Below, piece after piece: positions 1 to 5,607 of a stretch of DNA of 7,669 nt. A program made the position numbers and the translations under genes. The DNA comes from Archaeoglobaceae archaeon (lineage in GTDB: Archaea; Halobacteriota; Archaeoglobi; Archaeoglobales; JdFR-42): NCBI GenBank assembly GCA_015523685.1, contig WAJW01000172.1, positions 1 through 7,669 on the forward strand, read 5' to 3'. The number at the start of each line of letters is the position of its first letter. The stretch's first letter is position 1. The notes below the pieces were generated by a model that had not been told where the DNA came from, did no database searches, and saw nothing but the letters and a program-made list of their open reading frames with translations.

Positions 1-660
1 CAACCAGATTGTATATTCTATTATACATCTGATAAGGTAGATAGCTCCATAGAAGTATTCCCATTTACAACGGTAAATAGGCATTATGATAAGACTGTGT
101 GCATTATAAATTCTCACGATAGTATTGAGCTTGGAAAAACGATAAAATTAATCTCATCTTTTCCAAATGTAAAAAAAGTAACAATTATCTCTAAAGGAGA
201 TGACAACGCTGAGCTTCGTGTTTTCACTAATAAAACAGAAATTTATAAAATAATAACAAATCATGGTGGGGTTATTATTGGAACCATGAGTGTTATAGGT
301 GGAGAGGAAAAATGGATCGTTGCATTTGATGATGTTGAATCTAGAAAGACAGCAATTGATTTGTTGAAAGACAATACCGATGTAGAGTTATCGAACTCAA
401 TAGAATTACCTCCTGATTTCTTTCCGTGGTTGATATGCTCTTTCGAAAATCTAATTGATTTTTTTAATACACTAAAAAATTTAAAAAAGACCCAGAAAAA
501 TCTGTTAAAGGAGATTGTGAATAGTGGATATTATGACTGGCCAAGAAAGGCCAACATTGCAGGGCTTGCAAACGAAAAAAAATGTACAAGAGCGGCAGTC
601 TCAAAAAGAATAAGAAATGTTGAAAGGGCAATTTTAGATAGTGTTTCCAGGTTCATATAA
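1..660 (+). CDS. HTH_10 (bacterio-opsin activator-like) transcriptional regulator, 5' partial
   Basis: The reading frame is open from the first base of the window (codon 1 is CAA) to the TAA at 658-660. The gene therefore starts upstream, outside the window, and the GTG at 97 is only an internal codon. The 219 visible residues end in a helix-turn-helix of the bacterio-opsin activator (Bat, HTH_10) type at about residues 162-219. It has the family signature GYYDWPRK (about 176-183) and a recognition helix around TRAAVSKRIRNVERA (about 196-210). The preceding ~160 residues resemble the alpha/beta N-terminal region of such archaeal regulators, but I recognise no named ligand domain there. The family consists of archaeal DNA-binding regulators, often activators binding just upstream of TATA. 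The gene converges on the CoA-transferase operon, 45 bases away. It is A+T-rich (15 G/C of 60 at 121-180). Family assignment is firm; targets and ligand are unknown. Confidence 0.85.
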   Translation, partial: QPDCIFYYTSDKVDSSIEVFPFTTVNRHYDKTVCIINSHDSIELGKTIKLISSFPNVKKVTIISKGDDNAELRVFTNKTEIYKIITNHGGVIIGTMSVIGGEEKWIVAFDDVESRKTAIDLLKDNTDVELSNSIELPPDFFPWLICSFENLIDFFNTLKNLKKTQKNLLKEIVNSGYYDWPRKANIAGLANEKKCTRAAVSKRIRNVERAILDSVSRFI

Positions 661-663
661 ATA

Positions 664-683
664 TCAAAAAATTAAATAAATAG
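664..683 (-). terminator. Possible oligo-T terminator of the CoA-transferase operon
   Basis: Read on the minus strand, the sequence after the beta-subunit stop at 706 becomes T-rich and contains a run of six T (complement of A666-A671) preceded by further T-rich sequence. Archaeal RNA polymerase commonly terminates at oligo-T tracts without a hairpin. No stem-loop is evident. The call rests on composition and position only. Confidence 0.4.
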
Positions 684-705
684 CAGGCTAATTATACTGA
701 TTCAG

Positions 706-1542
706 TTAGAGCTCAAATTTCCTCTTCAGTTCATCCTTTGGAAACTCAACCTTTCTCACACCGGTTGGATCGACCTTCTCCCTGAGAATTTCAAGCTCGT
801 CCTCTGTGGGGGGAGCTGTAACCTCAACATCATCGGGTATTATTGGTTTGAACATCGTATTCTCTATTATATCATCAACCGTAACGTCTGGGTGTATGGT
901 CTCAAGCTTCATGATCTTGGTCTCTTCGTCGAATCCAAAAACTCCAAGCTCGGTGACAGTTTTGTACGGGCCACCCCCATGTATTCCCAGTCTCTCTCTG
1001 CTATCTCCACCCTCATAAAATCCGGTAGAGGTGATAAAGTCCACCTTTTCCACGAGAGTGTAGATCTCCCTTCCACTACTGCTCACTCTCTTTCTATGCC
1101 TTGTGGTCCATATTATGAATTTATTCACCTCACATGAGAGATTGGCACCTCCTGCACCTCCGGGAAGTTTGACCTTGATATCGTCGATACTGCCTATAAG
1201 GGTATTGTTGAGATTTCCGTATTTGTCTATCTGACCTCCGCTGAAAAACATCACATCCATTTCGCCTCTTGCGGCGAGATTGAATATGTAGTCCACAGTT
1301 AGAATGGCTTCAGCGCCCTCAAACAGCACCGCATCCTGTGTCATGGTTGCCATGAATGGTGGCTCTGGGTTCATCCCGCCTCCTGTACCTGCAAAATATA
1401 TGCTGTTTGGAGCATGAGTCAGTTTTGCAAGTCTTGCAGCCACCATCGGCAGTGGAGATGCAACACCATGAAACACCACATCTCCATCTTTTATGAGTCT
1501 GGCCATTGTAACAGCCATCAATTCATCTATTGTGTATTCCAT
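706..1542 (-). CDS. CoA-transferase-like enzyme, beta subunit (GctB/IpdB group), catalytic Glu apparently replaced by Gly
   Basis: This is a 278-residue protein of the family I CoA-transferase beta group. Recognisable segments are YTIDELMAVTMARLI at the N-terminus, LTHAPN (about 41-46), GGQIDKYGNLNNT (about 102-114), a Gly-rich GGAGGAN (about 128-134), RERLGIHGGGP (about 182-192) and a C-terminal HPDVTVDDIIENT. These match glutaconate CoA-transferase GctB and the steroid ring-opening hydrolase subunit IpdB, as recalled. In an ungapped alignment after the shared Ala-Pro, the catalytic Glu54 of Acidaminococcus GctB falls on Gly52 here; IpdB also has Gly there. The enzyme may thus be a CoA-thioester hydrolase or C-C lyase rather than a transferase. 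I chose the ATG at 1542 over GTGs at 1554 and 1551: GGTGAT lies 4 bases before it, and the N-terminus then matches GctB. The gene starts 5 bases after the alpha stop and is co-transcribed with it. The substrate is unknown. Confidence 0.85.
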   Translation of the reverse strand: MEYTIDELMAVTMARLIKDGDVVFHGVASPLPMVAARLAKLTHAPNSIYFAGTGGGMNPEPPFMATMTQDAVLFEGAEAILTVDYIFNLAARGEMDVMFFSGGQIDKYGNLNNTLIGSIDDIKVKLPGGAGGANLSCEVNKFIIWTTRHRKRVSSSGREIYTLVEKVDFITSTGFYEGGDSRERLGIHGGGPYKTVTELGVFGFDEETKIMKLETIHPDVTVDDIIENTMFKPIIPDDVEVTAPPTEDELEILREKVDPTGVRKVEFPKDELKRKFEL

Positions 1543-1546
1543 TTTT

Positions 1547-1552
1547 ATCACC
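1547..1552 (-). promoter_or_regulatory. Ribosome binding site deciding the beta-subunit start
   Basis: Minus-strand GGTGAT is a perfect part of the archaeal Shine-Dalgarno consensus GGAGGTGAT, 4 bases before the ATG at 1542. It overlaps the alpha-subunit TGA stop (1550-1548), which suggests translational coupling. The two in-frame GTG codons at 1554 and 1551 overlap or precede the site, so they are poor starts. Confidence 0.6.
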
Positions 1553-2420
1553 ACGTTTTCCAGTTTTTGAGCTTTTCAGTATCTATGAGCTTGAGGTACT
1601 CTTCATGGCTCTCGGGGCCGTAGACGTATTTGTCCAGGTACTCCCTGAAAGTTTCAGGACTTCTTGACAGGCGGATGTATTCTGCAATATGATCCTTGTC
1701 ATAGGTGTAGTCCGGATACAGTGCGGTTGGATGGGCACCAAATGGAACTTCCACCACCGCAGCCACCTCGAAATACGGTATATGGGGCTCCTTTCCGAGT
1801 TTGTCAACAACCTTTTCCGCTGTAATAATCGTCTTCTTGGACGCTCTTGCCATGAGAATGTCCGCGACATATGGTTTGGCTATAACTGCATTGCCTTTTT
1901 TGTCTGCAAGTCTCGCATGCAGAATTGCCACGTCCGGTTCAAGAGCTGGTATGGCTATAAGGGTCTGGCCTGTTATGGGGCATTTGAATTTTTTAAACTC
2001 AGGATGAAGTTTCATTATATCGCTGGTTTCAAAATTGAGATGGGGCAGAAAAGGAACGCCAAGTGCTGCAGCCCTGAGACCGTAGATCAGGGAGTTGCAT
2101 CCATCCTCTTTGGATACAACCTTCCCCTGTTCCACCGCCCTTCTGAAGTTTGGAGCGAGACCGAAATCGAACTCAAAGCCCACGTATGTGTTCTGAACCA
2201 CGCCCACAATTCCACCACCGACAGCCAGGTCTATGTCGAATCCATGTGCTGTTCCAACAGTGTGAAGGTTCTTTACACCCTGCCGGATGAGTTCTCTTAT
2301 GAAGGCGATGGGTTCCCTGACACTCAATGCACCTCCAAAAGCAACGATATCTCCGTCTTTGACAAGCTCTGCAGCTTCTTCAAGAGCCATTAATTTGTTT
2401 GGTTCAGGATAGATTCCCAT
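1548..2420 (-). CDS. CoA-transferase-like enzyme, alpha subunit (GctA/IpdA group)
   Basis: This 290-residue protein is the partner of the downstream beta subunit; such enzymes act as heteromers in the cytoplasm. The N-terminal segment ALEEAAELVKDGDIVAFGG is the usual family I opening. It is followed by REPIAFIRELIRQG (about 35-48), GLRAAALGVPFLP (about 114-126), IAIPALEPDVAILHA (about 155-169), GNAVI (about 176-180) and EVPFGAHPTALYPDY (about 224-238). The last block is typical of GctA/IpdA-like proteins. In IpdA an acidic residue just before the GLxAAA stretch is catalytic. Here that stretch reads KEDGCNS, with Glu105-Asp106 present, but I cannot fix the alignment by eye. The ATG at 2420 follows an AGAGGG-type purine tract and a TATA-like element. 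The gene is transcribed away from the ADP-forming acyl-CoA synthetase across a 106-base intergenic region. Family confidence is high; reaction and substrate are open. Confidence 0.85.
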   Translation of the reverse strand: MGIYPEPNKLMALEEAAELVKDGDIVAFGGALSVREPIAFIRELIRQGVKNLHTVGTAHGFDIDLAVGGGIVGVVQNTYVGFEFDFGLAPNFRRAVEQGKVVSKEDGCNSLIYGLRAAALGVPFLPHLNFETSDIMKLHPEFKKFKCPITGQTLIAIPALEPDVAILHARLADKKGNAVIAKPYVADILMARASKKTIITAEKVVDKLGKEPHIPYFEVAAVVEVPFGAHPTALYPDYTYDKDHIAEYIRLSRSPETFREYLDKYVYGPESHEEYLKLIDTEKLKNWKTW

Positions 2421-2448
2421 TTTAATCCCTCTCTAATAAAAATTGTTA

Positions 2449-2460
2449 ATATACTTAAAA
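2449..2460 (-). promoter_or_regulatory. TATA-like promoter element of the CoA-transferase operon
   Basis: The minus strand reads TTTTAAGTATAT, ending about 30 bases before the ATG at 2420, which is the spacing expected of an archaeal TATA box with a short leader. TTTTAAGT also occurs on the minus strand at 5498-5491 upstream of the HAD gene. The transcription start has not been seen and is inferred. Confidence 0.45.
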
Positions 2461-2468
2461 CTAAGGCT

Positions 2469-2478
2469 AAACATGTTT
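2469..2478. promoter_or_regulatory. Palindrome AAACATGTTT, candidate shared operator between divergent promoters
   Basis: A perfect 10-base palindrome lies in the middle of the divergent region, about 8 bases from the minus-strand TATA-like element (2460) and 10 bases from the plus-strand TATA element (2489). The same 10 bases occur at 5556-5565, 9 bases before the transporter TATA element. I found no other copy in the window by eye. Position immediately upstream of TATA suits an activator site. The binding protein is unknown; the HTH_10 protein at the left edge is a candidate. Confidence 0.5.
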
Positions 2479-2488
2479 CTAGAAATTC

Positions 2489-2496
2489 TTATAAAC
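2489..2496 (+). promoter_or_regulatory. TATA element of the acyl-CoA synthetase operon
   Basis: TTATAAAC, preceded by purine-rich GAAA, ends 30 bases before the ATG at 2527. This predicts a transcript starting around 2519 with a very short leader. It therefore argues against the upstream in-frame TTG at 2443 and ATG at 2473, which would lie before the predicted transcription start. Confidence 0.5.
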
Positions 2497-2526
2497 GGTT
2501 GTTTTGATAGTGTTTCTGTGAGATTT

Positions 2527-3939
2527 ATGGACGGAAATGTTTCTGCTGAAGGGATCAAAGCCATTTTTGACCCGAAATCGGTGGCTCTTGTAGGAGCGTC
2601 GGATGAAAAGGGAAAGGTTGGATATGTGTTCATGAAAAACCTCTTAGAGAGATACATTGGCAAAATCTACCCGATTAACCCCCGCAAATCAGAGATTCTT
2701 GGATTGAAAGCCTATAAGAGCGTTGCTGATGTACCTGATGAGATTGACCTTGCAGTAATTCTGGTTCCAACAAAGGCCGTTCCCGGGGTTGTTCAGGAAT
2801 GTGCCCAAAAGGGGATTAAGGCGGTTGTTGTGATCACAGCGGGTTTTAAGGAGATAGGAGGAGAGGGAGCAGAGCTTGAAAATAAGATAGTTGAGATAGC
2901 CAGAAATGCAGGAATGCGGATTGTGGGGCCCAACTGTTTTGGTGTGATGAATCTGAACATAGGCCTTAACGCCAGCATGTCTCTTGGCACTCCAGAAGAA
3001 GGGGGCGATATAGCATTTGTGACCCAGAGCGGAGCTTACGGAATGGCCCTCTACAGTTTTGCCATTGATGCTGGAATGAAATTCGGGAAAATGCTCTCTC
3101 TGGGTAACAAGGCGGATGTGGATGAGGTGGATGCTCTGGAATATCTGAAAGACGATCCTGAAACAAAAGTTATCCTTCTTTTCCTTGAATCTGTCCAGAG
3201 GGGGAGAAAATTTTTCGAGCTTACAAGAGAGATATCGAAAAAGAAGCCCATTATCGTTACCAAATCTGGAAGAACCGCTGGTTCCGCAAGAGCTGCCGCG
3301 TCACATACCGGTGCAATAGTGGGTGATTTTACCGCTTACAGAACCGCATTCAACCAGGCGGGAGTGATATTTTCAAAAACCGGGCTGGGGATGATTGATT
3401 ATGCAAAGGCATTCGACTGGCAACCATTGCCGGGGGGAAACAGGGTTGGAATTATAACCAATTCAGGAGGCACGGGAGTTGAGCTTGTGGATCTCTGCTA
3501 TGAAAATGGGCTTGAAGTCCCGGAACTGCCCGAGGAGGTTCAGGAAAGGCTCAAGCCACAGATGGTGCCATTTGCAAGTGCGAGAAATCCTGTTGATGTA
3601 ACACCTGACTGGAAGGGATTCAAAACCCTTTACTATTCCGTGCCCGCAGAATTCTTTGAATGTAATGAAATAGACATACTCATGCCCATAGTTCTCGGAA
3701 GGGTTGCCATGGATGTTGACGCTGTGAAGGCATTGAAGCGGGCTGTTGTTGAAAAACAGAAGGAAGGGGGAATAAAAAAGCCTGTTCTCGTCTGCTGGAT
3801 TTCTCTCAGGGAGCACGAGAACAATATGAAAATTCTTGAGGAGGCCGGCATTCCATGTTACACCTCTCCGGAGAGAGTGGCTGAGGTTGCGGGTGCAATG
3901 GTTAGGTATGCCAGATATGTGAGAGGTGCAGGGAAATGA
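2527..3939 (+). CDS. ADP-forming acyl-CoA (acetyl-CoA type) synthetase, alpha subunit
   Basis: A 470-residue protein matching the alpha subunit of ADP-forming acetyl-CoA synthetase (EC 6.2.1.13), which is about 460 residues in Pyrococcus. The complex converts acyl-CoA + ADP + Pi to acid + ATP + CoA in the cytoplasm, through phosphohistidine intermediates. An N-terminal CoA-binding Rossmann domain opens with FDPKSVALVGAS (about 14-25). The succinyl-CoA-ligase-like part has VGPNCFGVMN (about 133-142), TQSGAYG (166-172) and SHTGA (259-263), where His260 corresponds to the phosphorylated His257 of the Pyrococcus enzyme. TNSGG follows at about 311-315. The ATG at 2527 is preferred because family proteins begin shortly before the Rossmann motif and a TATA element sits 30 bases upstream. 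The gene overlaps the beta gene by ATGA. The acyl group cannot be read from the sequence: acetyl, branched-chain or aryl forms are all possible. Confidence 0.9.
   Translation: MDGNVSAEGIKAIFDPKSVALVGASDEKGKVGYVFMKNLLERYIGKIYPINPRKSEILGLKAYKSVADVPDEIDLAVILVPTKAVPGVVQECAQKGIKAVVVITAGFKEIGGEGAELENKIVEIARNAGMRIVGPNCFGVMNLNIGLNASMSLGTPEEGGDIAFVTQSGAYGMALYSFAIDAGMKFGKMLSLGNKADVDEVDALEYLKDDPETKVILLFLESVQRGRKFFELTREISKKKPIIVTKSGRTAGSARAAASHTGAIVGDFTAYRTAFNQAGVIFSKTGLGMIDYAKAFDWQPLPGGNRVGIITNSGGTGVELVDLCYENGLEVPELPEEVQERLKPQMVPFASARNPVDVTPDWKGFKTLYYSVPAEFFECNEIDILMPIVLGRVAMDVDAVKALKRAVVEKQKEGGIKKPVLVCWISLREHENNMKILEEAGIPCYTSPERVAEVAGAMVRYARYVRGAGK
3923..3928 (+). promoter_or_regulatory. Ribosome binding site for the synthetase beta subunit
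   Basis: GAGGTG, inside the end of the alpha gene and 7 bases before the ATG at 3936, matches the archaeal Shine-Dalgarno consensus. It supports this start in the ATGA overlap. Confidence 0.55.
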
Positions 3940-4616
3940 AGGATTTTATTGGAAAGGCGAGGGATGAGGGGAGAACATTCCTGAATGAGCTGGAGAGCAA
4001 AGAATTTCTGTCTGAATATGGAATCCAGGTTGAAACCGGAGTTCTTGTAAAAACTCCGGATGACCTTGAAGAGATAGCAGATAGCCTTGAATATCCAGTG
4101 GTTATGAAGGTACTTTCAAATCAGATACTGCATAAATCCGATGTGGGTGGAGTCAGGGTGAATATAGGCAGGGATGAGCTGAAAGAAGTTTTCATGGATA
4201 TAATGAATTCCGTCAGACAGAGGGCTCCAGAAGCAGAAGTGGAAGGAATTCTCGTTCAGAAGATGCACAGTGGGCATGAGACAATAGTCGGGATGTACAG
4301 AGATCAGCAGTTCGGGCCAGTGATCATGTTCGGGCTTGGAGGTATATTCGTGGAGATTCTTAAGGATGTGTCTTTCCGCCTTCCACCTCTCTCGAAAGAC
4401 GAGGCCGTTGATATGATAAAGGAGATCAGAGGTTATCCGGTGCTTGAAGGGGCAAGAGGTGGAGAGAGAGCAAACCTTGATTCTCTTGCGGATCTCATAT
4501 CAAGATTCTCTGAATTTGTGATGGATTTTGAGAGCATAAGAGAGGTGGACCTCAATCCTGTAATGGTGAACAGGGATACAGCGGTTGTCATCGATGCAAG
4601 GATAATATTCGAATAG
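3936..4616 (+). CDS. ADP-forming acyl-CoA (acetyl-CoA type) synthetase, beta subunit (ATP-grasp)
   Basis: This 226-residue protein is the nucleotide-binding partner of the preceding gene; Pyrococcus beta subunits are about 230 residues. It is an ATP-grasp protein. Visible blocks are FLSEYGIQV (about 24-32), YPVVMKVLSNQILHKSDVGGV (about 53-73), with Lys58 as likely nucleotide-binding lysine and His66 matching the second phosphorylated histidine (His71 in Pyrococcus), VEGILVQKM (about 102-110), GPVIMFGLGGIFVEILKD (about 127-144), and EVDLNPVMV (about 203-211) near the metal site. The ATGA overlap with the alpha gene and matched subunit sizes indicate a co-translated complex. Many archaeal genomes also carry fused alpha-beta forms; here the two are separate. 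No active-site residue appears lost. The stop is 21 bases from the end of the convergent HAD gene. Confidence 0.9.
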   Translation: MKDFIGKARDEGRTFLNELESKEFLSEYGIQVETGVLVKTPDDLEEIADSLEYPVVMKVLSNQILHKSDVGGVRVNIGRDELKEVFMDIMNSVRQRAPEAEVEGILVQKMHSGHETIVGMYRDQQFGPVIMFGLGGIFVEILKDVSFRLPPLSKDEAVDMIKEIRGYPVLEGARGGERANLDSLADLISRFSEFVMDFESIREVDLNPVMVNRDTAVVIDARIIFE

Positions 4617-4637
4617 AATATACTCCGGGGATGGATA

Positions 4638-5435
4638 TCAGTCACCGAAGATCGAGTTCAGAGTTCTGAGGACATAATCCGGCTCAAAACCATGCCTTTT
4701 TTTCAACTCATTTAGATTTTTTTCAGTCGTAACTCCGGTGAGAACCAGTGCTGTATCTGCCTTAATTTCCTTTCCTGCAGGAACGTCCACGTCAAGCTGA
4801 TCTCCTATCACTGCAACCTCCTCACCTTCAAGACCGAGGGTTTTCAGGGCCTGTTCCATTATCACCCTTGAAGGTTTTCCAATAATTACATCCGGTTCTC
4901 TTCCAGTCATCCAGTACAGGGCTCCCACAATCATGCCTGTTCCCGGAATGGGTCCATCTTCGGCGGGATACAGCCTGTCCGGATTGGTTGCAATATACCT
5001 CACATCATTCCTGAGACACAATCTGAGGGCTTTCTTTATGTCTGAGTATGTGATATATCTGTTCAGTCCGACAACAAGGTAGTCAGCTTCATCGTAATCC
5101 ACAATTTCCAGACCCGCAAGCCTCAATTCATCCTTTAAACCCTCTTCTCCAGTTGTATATACTCTCGCCTTTTTATTTTCATCTCTTATATACACTGCAG
5201 TCGCGTGGGTTGTTACAATTATCTCCTCTTCTTTTATTTCAAGGCCAAATCTCCTCAATCTTTCAAAGAGAATTCTTCTGCTTCTTGTTGAGTTGTTGGA
5301 TACAAAAACAATCCGTTTTCCAAGCTTTCTGAGTCTGTTTACGGCCATCACTCCCTCCGGGATTGGGGTATCACCTCTTCCAACCACGCCATCCACATCA
5401 ACTATAAATCCCTTTTTTTCGAGCAGAGGATGCAT
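4638..5435 (-). CDS. HAD-IIA family phosphatase (NagD/4-nitrophenylphosphatase-like)
   Basis: A 265-residue haloacid dehalogenase superfamily hydrolase of the NagD/phosphoglycolate phosphatase-like subgroup, about the usual length. Motif I is DVDGVV (Asp13 nucleophile, Asp15 acid/base). Motif II is FVSNNSTR (Ser46). The C2-type cap includes ATNPDRLYPAEDG (about 149-161), motif III is IGKPS (Lys187), and motif IV is IGDQLDVDV (Asp212, Asp217), followed by TALVLTGVTT. All catalytic positions are present, so it should be an active, Mg-dependent cytoplasmic phosphatase of a small metabolite. The substrate cannot be told from sequence. The ATG at 5435 follows AGGAGAG with a 6-base gap. It converges on the synthetase operon and diverges from the transporter operon. 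Nothing links it to CoA metabolism except position, and it may be an unrelated housekeeping gene. Confidence 0.88.
   Translation of the reverse strand: MHPLLEKKGFIVDVDGVVGRGDTPIPEGVMAVNRLRKLGKRIVFVSNNSTRSRRILFERLRRFGLEIKEEEIIVTTHATAVYIRDENKKARVYTTGEEGLKDELRLAGLEIVDYDEADYLVVGLNRYITYSDIKKALRLCLRNDVRYIATNPDRLYPAEDGPIPGTGMIVGALYWMTGREPDVIIGKPSRVIMEQALKTLGLEGEEVAVIGDQLDVDVPAGKEIKADTALVLTGVTTEKNLNELKKRHGFEPDYVLRTLNSIFGD
4697..4723 (+). terminator. Possible double oligo-T terminator of the acyl-CoA synthetase operon
   Basis: Two runs of seven T (4697-4703 and 4717-4723) lie on the plus strand, 81 and 101 bases after the synthetase beta stop. Only 21 bases separate that stop from the convergent HAD gene, so termination has to occur inside HAD sequence. 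On the HAD coding strand these runs are A-rich lysine and asparagine codons, which is an alternative explanation. Confidence 0.35.
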
Positions 5436-5441
5436 TTTCAG

Positions 5442-5448
5442 CTCTCCT
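5442..5448 (-). promoter_or_regulatory. Ribosome binding site of the HAD phosphatase
   Basis: Minus-strand AGGAGAG lies 6 bases before the ATG at 5435 and is a good Shine-Dalgarno match. It supports this start, which also places motif I at the family's usual distance from the N-terminus. Confidence 0.55.
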
Positions 5449-5490
5449 TAATGCAGTCATAATACACAAAGCTTTCTGAGTCCAACTCTT

Positions 5491-5498
5491 ACTTAAAA
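5491..5498 (-). promoter_or_regulatory. Possible TATA element of the HAD phosphatase
   Basis: Minus-strand TTTTAAGT is the same octamer seen before the CoA-transferase operon. It would predict a leader of roughly 30 bases carrying the Shine-Dalgarno sequence. The assignment is weak because the region is A+T-rich and TTGTGTATTATG nearer the gene is an alternative. Confidence 0.3.
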
Positions 5499-5553
5499 TT
5501 TGGCAAATTGAGCAACAATGCTAAAAAAGATGAAAACATTGGTGTTTTGTATT

Positions 5554-5567
5554 TCAAACATGTTTGA
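5554..5567. promoter_or_regulatory. 14-base perfect palindrome upstream of the transporter promoter
   Basis: TCAAACATGTTTGA is a perfect palindrome whose core AAACATGTTT is identical to the site at 2469-2478. It ends 7 bases before the transporter TATA element, a position suited to an activator. Gene order makes the substrate-binding protein operon the likely target; the HAD TATA candidate is more than 50 bases away. Confidence 0.55.
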
Positions 5568-5572
5568 CAAAA

Positions 5573-5591
5573 TGTTTATACATTATAAACA
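5573..5591. promoter_or_regulatory. Inverted repeat spanning the transporter TATA element
   Basis: TGTTTATA, a 3-base spacer CAT, then TATAAACA: two perfect 8-base arms. The left arm contains the TATA element (TTTATACA, 5575-5582), which would place the transcript start at or just before the ATG at 5608, giving a nearly leaderless mRNA. A protein bound here would block the TATA-binding protein. Part of the symmetry may come simply from the A+T-rich TATA sequence. Confidence 0.45.
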
Positions 5592-5607
5592 ATTACCTAC
5601 AAAGCAT

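Noticed and set aside
97..660. GTG at 97 as the start of the HTH_10 regulator
   Set aside because: The frame is open to the first base of the window with a protein-like translation, so the gene begins upstream and GTG 97 is internal.
1543..1554. GTG 1554 or 1551 as the start of the beta subunit
   Set aside because: They overlap or precede the GGTGAT ribosome site, whereas the ATG at 1542 follows it and matches the GctB N-terminus.
1689..2393. 234-codon open frame on the plus strand
   Set aside because: It lies entirely opposite the CoA-transferase alpha gene, whose protein matches a known family. The plus-strand translation looks like no protein and is rich in Cys and His, as antisense frames often are.
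2443..2526. Upstream in-frame starts (TTG 2443, ATG 2473) for the synthetase alpha subunit
   Set aside because: They precede the predicted transcript start set by the TATA element at 2489-2496, lack a Shine-Dalgarno, and would add a tail absent from the family.
5413..5419. T7 run on the plus strand near the HAD start
   Set aside because: It encodes Lys-Lys on the HAD strand and no plus-strand gene ends nearby, so it is not called a terminator.
5518..5607. ATG at 5518 as the start of the substrate-binding protein
   Set aside because: It would put 30 residues before the twin-arginine signal and lies upstream of the TATA element and palindromes.
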